Source: Ceraceosorus guamensis
Taxonomy: Eukaryota > Basidiomycota > Exobasidiomycetes > Ceraceosorales > Ceraceosoraceae
DNA: 64,000 bases
Reading direction: 5' to 3'
Assembly: GCF_003144195.1 (NCBI RefSeq)
Contig: NW_020289997.1
Coordinates: 124,001-188,000 of the forward strand
The notes under the pieces are model-generated. The model made no database searches. It had not been told where the DNA came from and saw only the letters and a program-made list of their open reading frames with translations. Positions 1-11,554 of the stretch are shown in pieces; the stretch's first letter is position 1; each line of letters starts with the position of its first letter. The translations under genes were made by a program, and so were the position numbers.

Positions 1-1056
1 GGCAGGGAAGCTGCGTCAGAGGAGACCAGATCTTGGTGATCGGGGCAAGACGCGAGAGATGCTCACCGGTAGCGATCAGTGCATACGCAAGCTCTGCCTC
101 TCTGGCGAGCTTGGCTTCGGGCAAAGCGCTCATGTTGATAATGTCCCCTGCAATAACGTTGGCAAAATGGTTCGTTCAGCCTGGCGAATTGTATGTGCTC
201 ATCCGCATTACCTAGCCATGCTTGACCCCTCTTCTCTCTCACCTCCCCACGCTCGGTACATCAAAGATTCAGCTCGAGTGCTGAATTGAGGTCCTTCCAT
301 GCAGACCGCAGTCTTGTTTCCGTGCACCTTGACATTCGGTGCGACTTTTGCCAGAGTTTCGCGGGCGCTGCATACAATAGTGTAGAGCTACATCAAAATC
401 GGCCAAGTGCGACGCTGGCGCACCTATTGCATTCTCGCAGCACTCACATCTTCTCGACGAGTGGTCTCAGCGTCTCGCAGAAGGGATCGCCAAACATGGC
501 ATGAGCCACGACTCCCTTATCCTCTCCTTCACCAAAGAAGCTTCCTCTCCTGATCCCCTTGGTCCGATCGATGATCTGGCTAGGCACTACGAAGTCTTTT
601 GGAGCAATTTCTTCCCTGAGACTTCCTACAGCTGAGAAGGCCAAGATGGCCTTAACGCCGAGAGACTTGAGACTGGCAATGTTTGCAGGGACGGGAACTG
701 TGGATGGCGTGAAGCTGTGAGTGAGACCATGACGCGCGAGGAAAGCGACGTGGGTGCCGCTCGCATTCTTTGAAATTGTGATGGGGGAGGAGGGGTAGCC
801 CCACGGCTATAGACAAGCATGCAGACCATCTCGATCAGTCACATGTCTGGCAGACTTCGAAGCCCATCCAGCGCGAATGGTGAAAACTCACTGTCTGAGG
901 GTTGACAGTCGCAACCAGCTGAAACCCTTCCAGCTTGTAAATGCCGCTACCACCGATGATGCCCACTCTAATGTTCCACTCCTTGAGCTGGGCAGGACTG
1001 GGTGCTACGGCCTTGTTGGCAGCGTTAGCCGCTGCCTGACCTGAAGGAGTCGACAT
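1..1056 (-). CDS. MTAP: S-methyl-5'-thioadenosine phosphorylase (MTAP), 3' end outside window
   Basis: Cleaves methylthioadenosine with phosphate to adenine and methylthioribose-1-phosphate, the first step of the cytosolic methionine salvage pathway. Exons read on the minus strand are 1056-892, 806-448, 367-243 and 147-67; the fourth ends at a GTGAGC donor and the gene runs off the left edge. About 243 residues are present of the roughly 300 usual for the family. Visible landmarks are the phosphate-loop GGSGIY near residue 35, [10 protein letters not shown] at the exon 1-2 join, [29 protein letters not shown] and the [15 protein letters not shown] block. All joins keep frame. The start is the ATG at 1056, about 30 codons before GGSGIY. 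A CACGTG palindrome lies at 1394-1399 upstream. Family identity is clear; the final exon(s) cannot be seen. Confidence 0.93.
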
Positions 1057-1793
1057 GATGTGCTGGGGTGTGTATGCGGCTCTGGATGTGCGCCTGAAGG
1101 GGGTAGCGTAGCGAGTGTTGATCTGACGGGTCGCGCTTGGCAGCAATGGCATGCGTCACAAGAATTGAGCCCATTGATGGTGGCAGGTCCGAAGAAGCAG
1201 CAGTGGTCATCACGGAACAGCAGACGGTCAGCTGAGCTTGGACCTGGGCTTGACATCCCTCTGCCACGGCGCTCTCTCTCTCTCTCTCTCTCGACTTCCT
1301 GACCCTCACCTAGAGCCGCACAATCACGCGAGCGCCTGCTCCACCGAGGGTTGGGCTCCGAGGTGTGTGTGGTGTGGAAAATGACGAAAATGGCACGTGC
1401 GCTTGGTGCGCCGTGCGCCGTGCGCGCGTCTGCGTGCCTGCATAATTAATTTGTGGACATTCCATCACGGATTCACACACTTTTGAGTCACAACAGTCAC
1501 GAGTCAGCATGAGTCCCATGTCATGCTTCCATCCACGCGATGATTCCCATTGACGAGTGTTAGGGCCGTCGCTCTCACGACACTCAGTCGAAGCATCCTT
1601 CAGACTCATTCTAAAGCCATGATCTTTGGAGAGCAAAAACATTTAGGATCGTCTACGAGAAGCGGACAGTGATCCGCGCGAGTATCACTTTCGCTTTCTT
1701 CGGCTTTCAGCGTGTCGAGACTCAGCAAAGCGCCCAGAGGTAGCAGCATGAGCAGAAGGACAGGGGGGTGGCAGGACAGCATGCAGCAACGCC
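1057..1793. other. Intergenic, promoter side of MTAP
   Basis: No credible gene. It holds a short CT dinucleotide run (1272-1292), an E-box CACGTG (1394-1399) and the 3' flank of the chromodomain gene. Confidence 0.6.
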
Positions 1794-3678
1794 TCAGGGT
1801 GCACTCTCCCTTGTGAACTTCTGAATTGGAGCAAATAAGCATTTGAGCCGCAGATCGACCAACGGTCTCAATTCTTCGCTTGGAAACCGACTCCAGCGAC
1901 GGCTTTGAGCACCCCAACCACCGTCCTTTCCGCGACCTGACGCAAGCGTTCGTTGCCTCTTGAAGCTCCCTGATCCGGCTGACACGAAAGGTTCCTCTCC
2001 AAAGCCATAGCTCTCCTGTGTCGTCCAATCGCTCCTTGCAGCATGAGCTCTGCTGCAACACATGAGGAAGACAAGTGCTACTCTGACTCACCAATCTGGT
2101 GTATGAGTGCTTGGACCCTTGCCTCTCCACAACCTGTACACCTCTTCGTACATCCTTGCCAGCTGCAGCAGGCTCACTCGTCCAGTCTTGGGGCTCAAAT
2201 TGGCAGAAGTGCTGCCGGCCGCTGTCCACATGACTGCCGATGTGAGTAGACGGGTCATCACGGTCCTTACGGTCTCTCCTTGTGCCTTCTAATGACGAGG
2301 CAAGACGAGGACATCAGAGTCAACAATCTAATGTCAGCATTGGAAGCGGCGGTGCAAAATTGCAGCGTTCAAGCTACCTTTGCCGCTTCGAGAGGAACGC
2401 CAGCCGTCTTTTGCAAGTGAGCCCATCTGTTGAGACCCTCGAACGGCCCCCCTTCCATGAACCCTACAGCAAGTGGAAACGATCAGCACTGCCGCTGTCC
2501 CTGGGCTCGATCATAGCACTCACAAAGGCTCATCGTCTTGAGAAGATGTGCTTTATCAGCAGGCAGAAGCTCGCAGTGTCTCTGCAATCCACCAGGTGGG
2601 GTAAGGCAGGACATTCGACGCTCAGCATGGCGCTGCCAGCACCCTCTCAAACCCCGACTCACGTCCCTCTGCTCTTCAGGGGCTTTTGGCACTAGCCCAG
2701 CGAAATGGAAATCTGCAGATTTACCGCCGATTCGAACGGTGGCCTTGGTGGAAGGTGCCGACTTGACGTCCCGGTTCGCTGCGTCGTGCACTCCGTCATC
2801 GGCACCATTGCTCATAATCTGCGCCGAACTTCGCTTGGCAATTTTGGGTTTGCTTCGAGATTTGGCAAGGTTGCACATGGGGTGCGTATGGTGTTCGTTT
2901 CTGACCCGATGGCATTTGGGCAGGGGCCAGTCTCGAGTGCGCTCGCTGAGGCCGATTGGACCGGAAGCGACCTGGATGCTTTCTCCTCTTTGCGCTTGCG
3001 GACTTTCCCCCATCGTTTCGCTAGGTTCGTAATTGTCCACTTCCGAATCGTCTTCGTCCATCGATGTCAGCTCGCTGCTGTCGCTGTTCCCAAAATACAG
3101 AGGCTTGGCAGCGCTTCGCCGTTTCTTCCTTTGACAATCGGGTTCAGCTTCTTGTTTTGCGCTCTTTCGGCTCTGCTTGCTGCTCGTATCTTTGGCCACG
3201 TCGCCACGCGCGCACGCTACTCCCTCTGCCACGTCATTGGCCTCGAAATGCTTCCAGTCTCCATGATCAGAGTCAAAATCTTCGATGGGCGAATCGAGCG
3301 CGATGCGCTTTTGACTCTTGAACCGCTTCACCATCTCTTCGCAATGGCATTCGATGTGCGGAGCGGGTTGCCATTCGTCTGCGCCGCACGGCAAGTCTGA
3401 CCACTTGACGCGGAACTGCAAACGAGATTCGTGATCATCGCCAGTGACGTCAGTGAAAAGGGTGAGCAGCAGGCTCACGAATCGTCGAAATCACGAATCA
3501 CAATGCAAACGAAAAGCGCGTGCGGGGAATGTCCTTGTCCGCGCGCCCTCTCCCATTCCGAGGAGACATCGGCACTCACCTCATTGCGACTGCGAGAGTA
3601 GCCTACGATGCCCTGCACCTCGTAAAGCTCGCTGTCTTCGCTCGGCATGTCTGACGCATGCAAAAGGTCAGTGGCCAT
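1794..3678 (-). CDS. Chromodomain-containing nuclear protein
   Basis: Six exons on the minus strand: 3678-3580, 3415-2663, 2581-2524, 2463-2378, 2288-2092 and 2052-1794, coding for about 483 residues with every junction in frame. Residues about 19-60 form a chromodomain: YEVQGIVGYSRSRNEF, then RVKWSDLP, then the aromatic/acidic DEWQPAPHI segment and a trailing helix. The first intron lies inside the domain. Chromodomains normally bind methylated histone tails, so a chromatin role is inferred. The middle (about 65-285) is charged, basic and probably disordered. The C-terminal third (about 300-400) is predicted helical, with the segments GGPFEGLNRWAHLQKTAG and SLLQLARMYEEVYRLWRG; I recognise no domain there and no clear chromoshadow. 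The frame stays open upstream of 3678 through an Arg/Leu-rich repeat that I treat as 5' UTR. The last exon's frame rests on a single acceptor and is the least certain part. Confidence 0.8.
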
Positions 3679-4721
3679 TGTGAGGGCCGTCCCAGCACCC
3701 GCGCGAGAAGGGCGAAAGCGCGAGCGAAGGCGAAGGCGAAGGCGAAGGCGCAAACGAGGACGAGGATGAGAACGAGGATGAGAAGGAGAACAGAGAGAGC
3801 GGGTGGGGCTAGGGACTTGCTTGACGAGCGCGGATGTCTGGATGACATTTACAGCTTGGCAAAAGAGGTTGCGCGATGCGAAAAGGAACATGGAATATGA
3901 CAATCGAGTCAGAGTGAATCAAGAACGTCTTTGGGTGCGTGCGTGCGTGTGTGTGTGCAAAGATCACAACCTTCATCACGATCGAATTTCTCTGTTCGAG
4001 GGCCGGCTAATCGGACTCTTGACTCCCATCACTTTTTGGTGGCCCAGCTTTGCTAATCGAACCAGCCAGCAGCTCTAGCTGATACGGAGAGTCGTGAGTT
4101 AAATGTAGCTTATTCTCATCAGAAACCACTTCAGCCGCTTGATTCATGCAGTCTGAGTGCATGCTGCTGTATCGACCAATCAATTGACGAGGATGAGCGG
4201 TCGATCGATCGATCTATGTGCGCGCAGAGGGCGCAACCTCAATCTTGAATGAATCAGGTTGAGGATGTCTTGGAGTGAGACATCATCAGCACCGCGTATG
4301 ATGTGGCCTATACAAATAAGGATGCTGCTTGTGTGTACAGCCGCGGGACAGCAAGCAGCATCAGCAGCAGTTCAGGGGCCGCGGGCTCTGCAACTCTGAC
4401 TCGAAGTTTGACTCAATCGTCGTCACCTCACAGCATCCGTTCACGAGCGTGATTGATGGCGCTGATTCGCGGTGCGACCGCATCCAGCACGTTTCGTGGC
4501 CTTGCCTACATGACACATCCTCACGCAAGGTCCAACCGTGGATGAAGCCGGCTCAGTCAGGCAGGCCGTCGATCAAATCTAGATGATGAAGTCCTCATGA
4601 CATTTTGTATTCGAGACTATACTTGCAAATACGCGTACGAACTTTTCTCAAGAGATGTGTACCTCCGGATCAGCGTGAGAGTACTGAAATGGGCCAGAGA
4701 AGCAGCTAGCTAGCTCGCCGC
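3679..4721. other. Intergenic region
   Basis: No supported gene. It contains a GAAGGC-type hexamer repeat (about 3718-3750), a TCGATC run (4201-4213) and AT-richer DNA from 3900 to 4330. Confidence 0.55.
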
Positions 4722-6513
4722 TCAAGCGTCAAGCTCAGCAGAGGCGAGTTTGTAGATCGTGCTGAAAGAGAAAGGAGAGCGAGAACATCAGAGTCTGAGT
4801 CGACCACCTCCAAAGCATCCGAACATCTCAAAGCGCAACTCACGCCCTCTGAATGTTGCTGGTTCCCTCGTAGATAGCTACAGGCCGAGGCAAGTACACG
4901 GAGCCGTGTCAAAATGGCGGCGTGCGCACCCATGCATGTTCGAAAACCACTCACCTCCAATCTTGCTGTCGGACCAGAACTTGGGCAGACCAGACTCTCG
5001 CGTGAAGCCGTAGCCACCACACCATTCGATAGCGCTGCCAGACACGCTCTGAGCGACCTGGGAAGAGAAGAGCTTGGCCATGGCCGCCTGCTTTGTGAAT
5101 GGTCTTCCTTCCTCCTTCAGCCTAGCAGCGTTGTAGACGAGTGCTCGTGCAGCCTCGATTTGCGTAGCGGCTTCAGCAATCTGGAATTGCATGCCTTGGA
5201 AAGTGGCCACTGGCTTGTTGAACTGCTCCCGCTCGTGAGCGTAGCGCACCGCCTTTTCGAACGCTCCTTGAGCCAGGCCGACCATCTGAGCTCCGATTCC
5301 GACTCGTCCCTCGTTGAGGATCTCAATAGCAATCTTGTAGCCCTTGCCCTCCTCACCGATCAGATTCTCCTTGGGAATCTTGACCTCGTCAAAGTTGACC
5401 GTGCAGGTCGAGCTAGCCTTGATGCCCAGCTTCTTCTCCTTCTTGGCAATCTCTACACCGTGCTCCTTCTCCACCGCAAAGGCGTTGATGCCCTTGTAGC
5501 CCTTGGAAGGATCGCTTTGTGCAAAGACGATGAAGAATTCCGCTTCGGCGCTGTTAGTGATCCACATCTTGCTACCGTTGATGATCCAGTCTCCATTGGA
5601 GTCCTTCTTGCAAGAAGTCTTCATGGCGAAGGCGTCGGATCCGGACGCGGGCTCGGAGAGGCAGAAGGAGCCGAGCTGGTCGAGGACAAATGACAGGCAC
5701 GTGAGCTGAGTTGCACATGTGCGGATCGCGACGCCTGCGATGCGTGGCACTTGTATACTCACAGTATCAGCAGACAGCTTGGGCATGTACTTCTCCTGCA
5801 GTTCCTTGGAAGCATACTTGCGGAGGACGGTGTTGACGAGGGTCTGTGTTCAAAACAGTCAAGAGACGGCGTCAGTGGTCAAAGATCGCCTCTCGAGTGA
5901 TCAGGTGATTGCGGGCGCGCTGCTCACATTGTGGACATCGCAAAGCACAGAGACAGAAGGGTCGACCTTGGCCAGCTCTGTAGGGGAGATAGATCGACCA
6001 TTCAGTGACGAGTTTACAGCGGGTGCACCTCATGTACATGATCTGACTTGCGCCAAAGCACTCACCTTCGATGACGATGATGGCGGCAGTGAAGGAGCCG
6101 CCTGCACCACCAAGCTCAGGGTCGGTCTCGATGGACATGAGACCCTGCTCAAAGAGTCCCTTGATGATTTCCGGGTCCATCTTTTCGTTTTCCTCCATAG
6201 CTTCCACCTTGGGGGCGACGACATCCTGAGCGAATCTCTGCACGGCCTCTCTGAGCATTTCCTCCTCTTCCGACAACTTGGACAAGGAATTGATACCGAA
6301 GGGAGACTCGAACTCGGCTGCCATGCCTCGAGCAGAGCTTGAAGAGAATGAACGAGCACTCGAGAGGGCGTTGGAGCTGGAGGGAGTGATGCGCTGTTGA
6401 GAACGCAGGGGGGCGACAGAGGCTGTGGCGGATACTGCGCTTCCACTGCGAAGGCTTTGCTGACGAGCAGCAGCGCGTGCCGTAGCACGGAGCATGGGAG
6501 CGCGAAGGGACAT
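4722..6513 (-). CDS. Mitochondrial short/branched-chain acyl-CoA dehydrogenase
   Basis: FAD enzyme that makes the alpha,beta double bond in short or branched acyl-CoA, feeding electrons to ETF, in branched-chain amino acid and fatty acid breakdown. Exons: 6513-6066, 5977-5928, 5843-5763, 5675-4955, 4877-4844 and 4761-4722, giving 457 residues. Residues 1 to about 62 are Arg/Ser/Ala-rich with an ARSF-SSSSA type cleavage context, a mitochondrial presequence. The flavin signature CLSEPASGSDAFA and the C-terminal WCGGYGFTRE...KIGAIYEGTSNIQ block are intact. The Glu of IYEGT is the expected catalytic base. The C-terminal pattern resembles ACADSB more than medium-chain enzymes, but substrate length is inferred. 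The start at 6513 is preferred to an upstream in-frame ATG because it begins the presequence. Confidence 0.93.
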
Positions 6514-8299
6514 GTCTGTGAAGTGTTGCGAAGGAGTCAGAGTTGATGTGTATATTGGCAGCTCCAAAAAATAACTGCACTGCTTGCAAGACTTGCTGTG
6601 AGTAGAGGGGATTGTGGTGTGAAGGATGGATGACAAGGGTGAACGTGCGTGGAGAATGGCTGCTTGTGGGTCGGCTTCACACTTCACGATTGTTTCTCAG
6701 ATTCCCCGCGCTGTGCGCTTTCATGTGAATCTGCCACAAGCGCGTCCCCCTGGGCGGTCAAGGAAAAGGTGTGTCTGCCTGCCGTGGAGCGAAGTGGCGC
6801 GCATCAGTCACGATCAGCGCTGCTGCAGACGCGCCAAGGCTCGCTCATACGTGCCGTCCGTCCTCAAAGCCGTCGAGGACACGATGGCGGCAATCGCATT
6901 CACGATCCACGATACCAGATTACACATCGCACATTCCCGTGATCAAGAGCTGTAATCTCGTGGGCATGGGAGGGTATCTCTGGACGAGAAGGGGGGGGGG
7001 CATCCACTCAATTCAGTACCCGATAACGGAAACTACATGCTGGGTGGCCTTGCCTCTCGCTTCTCGCGCGCCCTCGGTCTCGGGCATGGAAGTCGCTCGG
7101 CCTGCACGCATCTCTCCCCGCTATTTCCTCGGGCCGGCATCCGTCCGCTCCGCGACTTTGCGGATGACCTCAGCAGCCAGAACGCGGCTGCAGCGCGCTC
7201 CCTCGCGATTCTTCGTGTTGCATGGAGTCAAGAGTCCACACCACGAAGCCGCGCTCTGCGCATGCTTGATCTTCTGCCAGGAGGTACATTTCCAGTGGGC
7301 TACCGCGAGTGACACGTTCTTGTCAGCGTGACTTTGCGCCTCAGCTACAAGAGAACGTGAGCCAAGGCCTGGAGCGGAGCTGCACCTCCATGCTCGAACA
7401 GCGAATGAAAAGCAGCGTCTCGTGTAAGTCGTGCAGAAGCGGAACGCGGACCTCGCTCAGACGCAGTCAAACTCACGACTGACTGCCCACAACAGCCGAG
7501 GCGGGCGACAGCGGTCACGTGTAATCGAAGCTTCCGGGTAAGCCGGCTTGAAGCCCAAGCAAGACGTCGAGACTATTCTGGTCCAGCTCCGGCATCCTCC
7601 GCCACTGCAACAGCTCACCCGCTGCGCGCCTACCTTTAGCGCCGTCTGGTACAGCGCTGTCATGATTTAAAGCTTCACAGCCACCCAGGCACGCGGCCAT
7701 CTCGATGCGCGATGACGAGCGGTCCAGCGGTGTGGCCGCCGTGGCAAGGGCGCTTATATCAACCACAGCAGCACTCAAGAGTAGGCTATACTCACAAACA
7801 AGGGAAGCGTTCTGAAAGAGGCGGGGGGGTGTGAGCGAGATATCGTTCGCAATGGATGAGCTAGGTGATGCTCTTTAGCAGGCTCTCAGCCCCAGCTCGT
7901 GTGCACTTGCAGCGAAGGTGTGTCGTACGCAGCCGCGATGTGCAAGTGAAATGCACAGTCGTGAGTGGTGCATTCACGATTCATGCCCTCCATGTGCACT
8001 GCAAATTGACCCGCTGCACGCACACCCTTGCGCCACCTTGCAAGTCCTTGAAAGAGCTAGGAGGTGCAGCTCAGGTCTATCGCTGTAGCGTACTCACGAC
8101 TGTACTGAACCGCAGGAGTGCATCGGAGTCACGAGTGCTGCACACAATCAATCACGAATTAAGCATCTCTGCACGAGTCGTCGAGTCGTGCGACGGAAGC
8201 ATTTGGCTGATTTGTGGGGTGATGTGCCTGGCAAGCTCAATGAGGAGCGCCGCAGGTACCCGCAATTCCCACGAGCAGCTCGCCAAGGCTGCCGTCGGC
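6514..8299. other. Intergenic region, 1.8 kb
   Basis: Shared 5' region of the divergent acyl-CoA dehydrogenase and DUF1399 genes. Open frames here are short and show no family features. A poly-G run sits near 6991-7000, and CACGA/TCGTG words recur from 7900 to 8200. Confidence 0.55.
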
Positions 8300-8308
8300 T
8301 ATATATAA
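8300..8308 (+). promoter_or_regulatory. TATA box of the DUF1399 gene
   Basis: TATATATAA-type element about 130 bp before the start codon at 8433, a usual distance for a fungal core promoter with a short leader. Seen in sequence; function inferred. Confidence 0.55.
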
Positions 8309-8432
8309 AGCACCTCCATCGCGGACCAATGCCTCTCTATCTTCCTTCACAGATCTCCGTGGCTGGCCAACTCTCAGTCACAACTCTCATCCAAGCACAC
8401 TCATCTCTGCTGCTCGGGGTACACAACACACA

Positions 8433-11180
8433 ATGAGTAGCAAACCCACTAAGACCCGCCCAGGCAGTGCTGCAGGGCTGCAATCGCCTCCTCCGAGCGA
8501 CAACGAGAGCCCACCGCTGTATGCTGGCAGTCATCTCGCTAATGATCTAAGACTGCCATCAACAGCCGAGCAGGTCATCACCCCTCCCTCGACTCCACCG
8601 ACATCCGAAAAGGACGTCAACAAGCATGGCCGAGCAGCGTCCATCTCCTCGACATCGAGCGCGAGCACCAAGGCTTCTTCGTCGTACTACGCGCACGCGT
8701 CCAAGAAAGGTCTCAAGTTCAATGGCGTCACCGTCGAGGACGTCGAAGAAGCAGCCGAGACCGACTCCAACCTGTACAGCATCGGCACCAGACGCAATGT
8801 CCAGCCTTTCGTGGAGCTTGACGAAGTGCGAGCTCATCTGAAGCTGCTGCACGCCTTTGACGTGCTGCGCGAGAGCGTCTACCAAGCTGCAAAAGACGAA
8901 GCCAGAGCTCCCGCTCCTGCGCACGACGACCAGCGGCTTCCCGACTATGTCAGGACCGAGACTCCACCGCCCGGTCACAACGAGGATCCAGGCTTCGATG
9001 CGACGTGCCAAAAGGCCTGGAGCACTTACCTCGTCCATGCCGTACACCGCTTCGAGCTCTGGCTCTCTCACGTTCTCACCGAATTCAATGCGCGCCACAT
9101 CCACTCTTCTCCTGACCTGGGAGAGGTGAGCGTCCCGTGCAGGAAGCCTTCAAACATCATGGAGATGCCGCAACAATGCATGCCGCCCGTCGATGTAGCG
9201 ATGATCTATCACAGCTACTGCCTTAACCCCGGTTGCTTTTTCGATGATCTACTCAGGCTCAAGAGCAGAACCGCACTTGCAAGCTACGACTTTCCTGTCA
9301 AACAATTGGCTGAGAACATCGTCATCGATGGCATCTCGGTCAGATTCGCCAACGCGCCAGCTGAGCGACTGTGGTCCACAACCATCACTCAAGAGCCTTG
9401 GTCATCTCCACTGACCACGCCCAAGTTCGACGCAAACCAGGACTCCCAGACATCTCTGTTCGGCAAGCATATTCCGTGCTGGCGTCAATTCTGCAGAGCA
9501 ACCACCTTTGTCCCTTGGCGCCGATCAGACGGACAACCTAGTCTGGGAGAATCAGCCATCCCATCCCAAGACCCTTCCAAAGCTTGGTCAATGCCATGCC
9601 AGAAATGTGGAGCGACGCTGAACAGCGATCGCTGCAACGGCAAGGCCTTTGCTCAGGATTTGTCACAATGGTGCAGATCGGAAAACTTCCGCACTCGAGG
9701 TCTCACGTTCTCACCCCGCGATGGCGGTCTCTTCTCCCACGATCTCGCCGAGCCTATCTTTGTCCAGCTCTTCGAGCACTCGCCCTATCGAACGCTCGAT
9801 CTGGCCCTGGCGAGGGCGAATGCGCGAACGAAGGGCAAGGTGGGTCAGCAACTGCAGCAAGATCCTTTGAGATGGGCTTTCGATCAGACGCGATCGGGGT
9901 CGATGAAGACCATGGCAGAAGACATTGCTACCACTATCATGGCCCTCAAAACACATTCCCTGCGATCGCGCTCGGCGGAAACCCTATTCAAGAGACGGAT
10001 TGGCTTTGTGCTGAAGAATTACGTCGAGGCGGAAGCTGCTGTTGGACGAGGATCTGTGGATCTCGCCAAGGCTGTGCAGAGGCAATTCAGCTTTGTCGGG
10101 GAGATGAAGAGATTGGGCTGGAGCGATCCTCGAGCTTTGGCCGAGGGCACCGAAGAGGCGAGCTATGCGCGCGCGATAGTCAGGTATCACTCCTGGCAAG
10201 CTTTGATGGCCACCGAAAAGCAGATGCTGGTGCCTACGCTCGACATCGACCTGATCTGGCACACACACCAGCTCAAGCGGAGCTACGCGTACGACATGAT
10301 GCGCAATGTGGGTCGCTTCATCGATCATGACGATAAGGTTGAAGAAGGCGCTCTGTCGGACGCGTTCGAACAGACCAGCCAGCTGTGGTTCAAGAGGTAC
10401 AAGCAACCTTATTCTACTTGCGGATGCTACAAGCCGCCCGAGAGTATGGTAAGGCAATTTGGAAGCTTCTTCAAAGGTACCGGCTCGCTCAAGCAGCGCA
10501 TGAAAGCTTCAAAGCCTCTGAGGCCTGGCGACATGCCCGAAGGTGCGTGGAACTCAGAGCTTGGTCTTCGCTTCTACATGCCCAAAGCTGACCTTGCTGT
10601 TCTTTGCTCTTACAGACGCCTTCGACGATGCGCTTCACCCCTCCACCCACAACAGCGTGGTAATCAGACCTGCAGAGGGAACAGTACTCGATGCTGATGC
10701 TGCGGGATCGTACGCGGTCACAAGGCAGAGGGCGCAGCAAAGGCGCCACGATGCACAGAAGGCCGAAGATGATGGCGATAGGCGAAGAGGTCACGATGCA
10801 GCCTTTGTGTGAGTAGTTTCATCCCCCTTCATCCTCGGGTCGACTCGGAGCATTCCCATTCGCGCCTCCTCGCCGCTGACATTGACACGGTTCGTCACTC
10901 ATCGCGCGATAGCTATGGAGCAGGATACGTACCTTTGTACCCCTACGTCATTGTGCCGGGCTACTATGGAGGAGCAGGCATGTGCGCCGGTGGAAGCACG
11001 GGTTCGGCTGGCTGTTGCGGCAATACTGCTGGAGCCAGCTGCGCCGCAGGCAGTGGGTGCGGAAGTGCAGCGAGCGGAGGCTGTGGTGGAGGCGGTGGTG
11101 GGGGAGGAGGTGGATGCGGAGGTGGTGGTGGATGTGGAGGGGGCGGCGGGTGTGGCGGTGGTGGAGGAGGTGGATGCTAG
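8433..11180 (+). CDS. DUF1399 / glycine-rich-domain-containing protein with a Gly-Cys tail
   Basis: Three exons: 8433-10542, 10616-10808 and 10913-11180, coding for about 856 residues. Two copies of the DUF1399 signature are visible. One is VDVAMIYHSYCLNPGCFFDD near residue 253. The other is LDIDLIWHTHQLKRSYAYDM near residue 603, followed by WFKRYKQPYSTCGCY. The family occurs in plants (GRDP) and fungi; its biochemical role is not firmly known, so none is assigned. Residues 1-110 are Ser/Thr/Pro-rich and likely disordered. After two introns the protein ends in a Tyr/Pro stretch (GYVPLYPYVIVPGYYGG) and about 70 residues of nearly pure Gly with regularly spaced Cys. A long spacer between the two signatures has CxxC pairs (CQKCGATLNSDRC) that might bind metal. 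Start supported by the TATA box 130 bp upstream. Confidence 0.88.
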
Positions 11181-11554
11181 GAGCGCCTATGAAGCTGGTC
11201 AATCTCCAAGGATTGTCTACCCACTCTCTCGCGCCTCCAGGATGATCTCTTATGCAGCACTCTTGTGACCTTTTACCGGCTGCGAATCGCTATTGTATCA
11301 AGTAACTTGTCTGCAAATCTCATGCCCAGTGATCCAAAGAGCAAATACGCCGTGCGAGTCGCTCTCAAGTTTAGTTTCATCCGTACTGACAAGCCTGCTA
11401 CACGCCCAGCGAGATCAGATTGATCAGGTCATTCTTGACTTGAGAATTCGAAGTACATGTTGATTCGCATCGCAACGCTTACAGACGCGTCTGGAACCGA
11501 AAGAAGAAAAAGAAGTCTTCGAGGTTTTGATCCATCTCCGAGGGCTCGTCAGTC
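11181..11554. other. Convergent intergenic region
   Basis: About 370 bp between two convergent stop codons. It probably holds both 3' UTRs; no clear polyadenylation hexamer stands out. Confidence 0.5.

Noticed and set aside
3679-3903. N-terminal extension of the chromodomain protein
   Set aside because: Frame is open, but it encodes an Arg/Leu simple repeat from GAAGGC-type DNA; the ATG at 3678 directly precedes the chromodomain.
9127-9143. GTGAGC...CAG inside the DUF1399 first exon
   Set aside because: Would make a 17-nt intron, far too short to be spliced; the frame is continuous.
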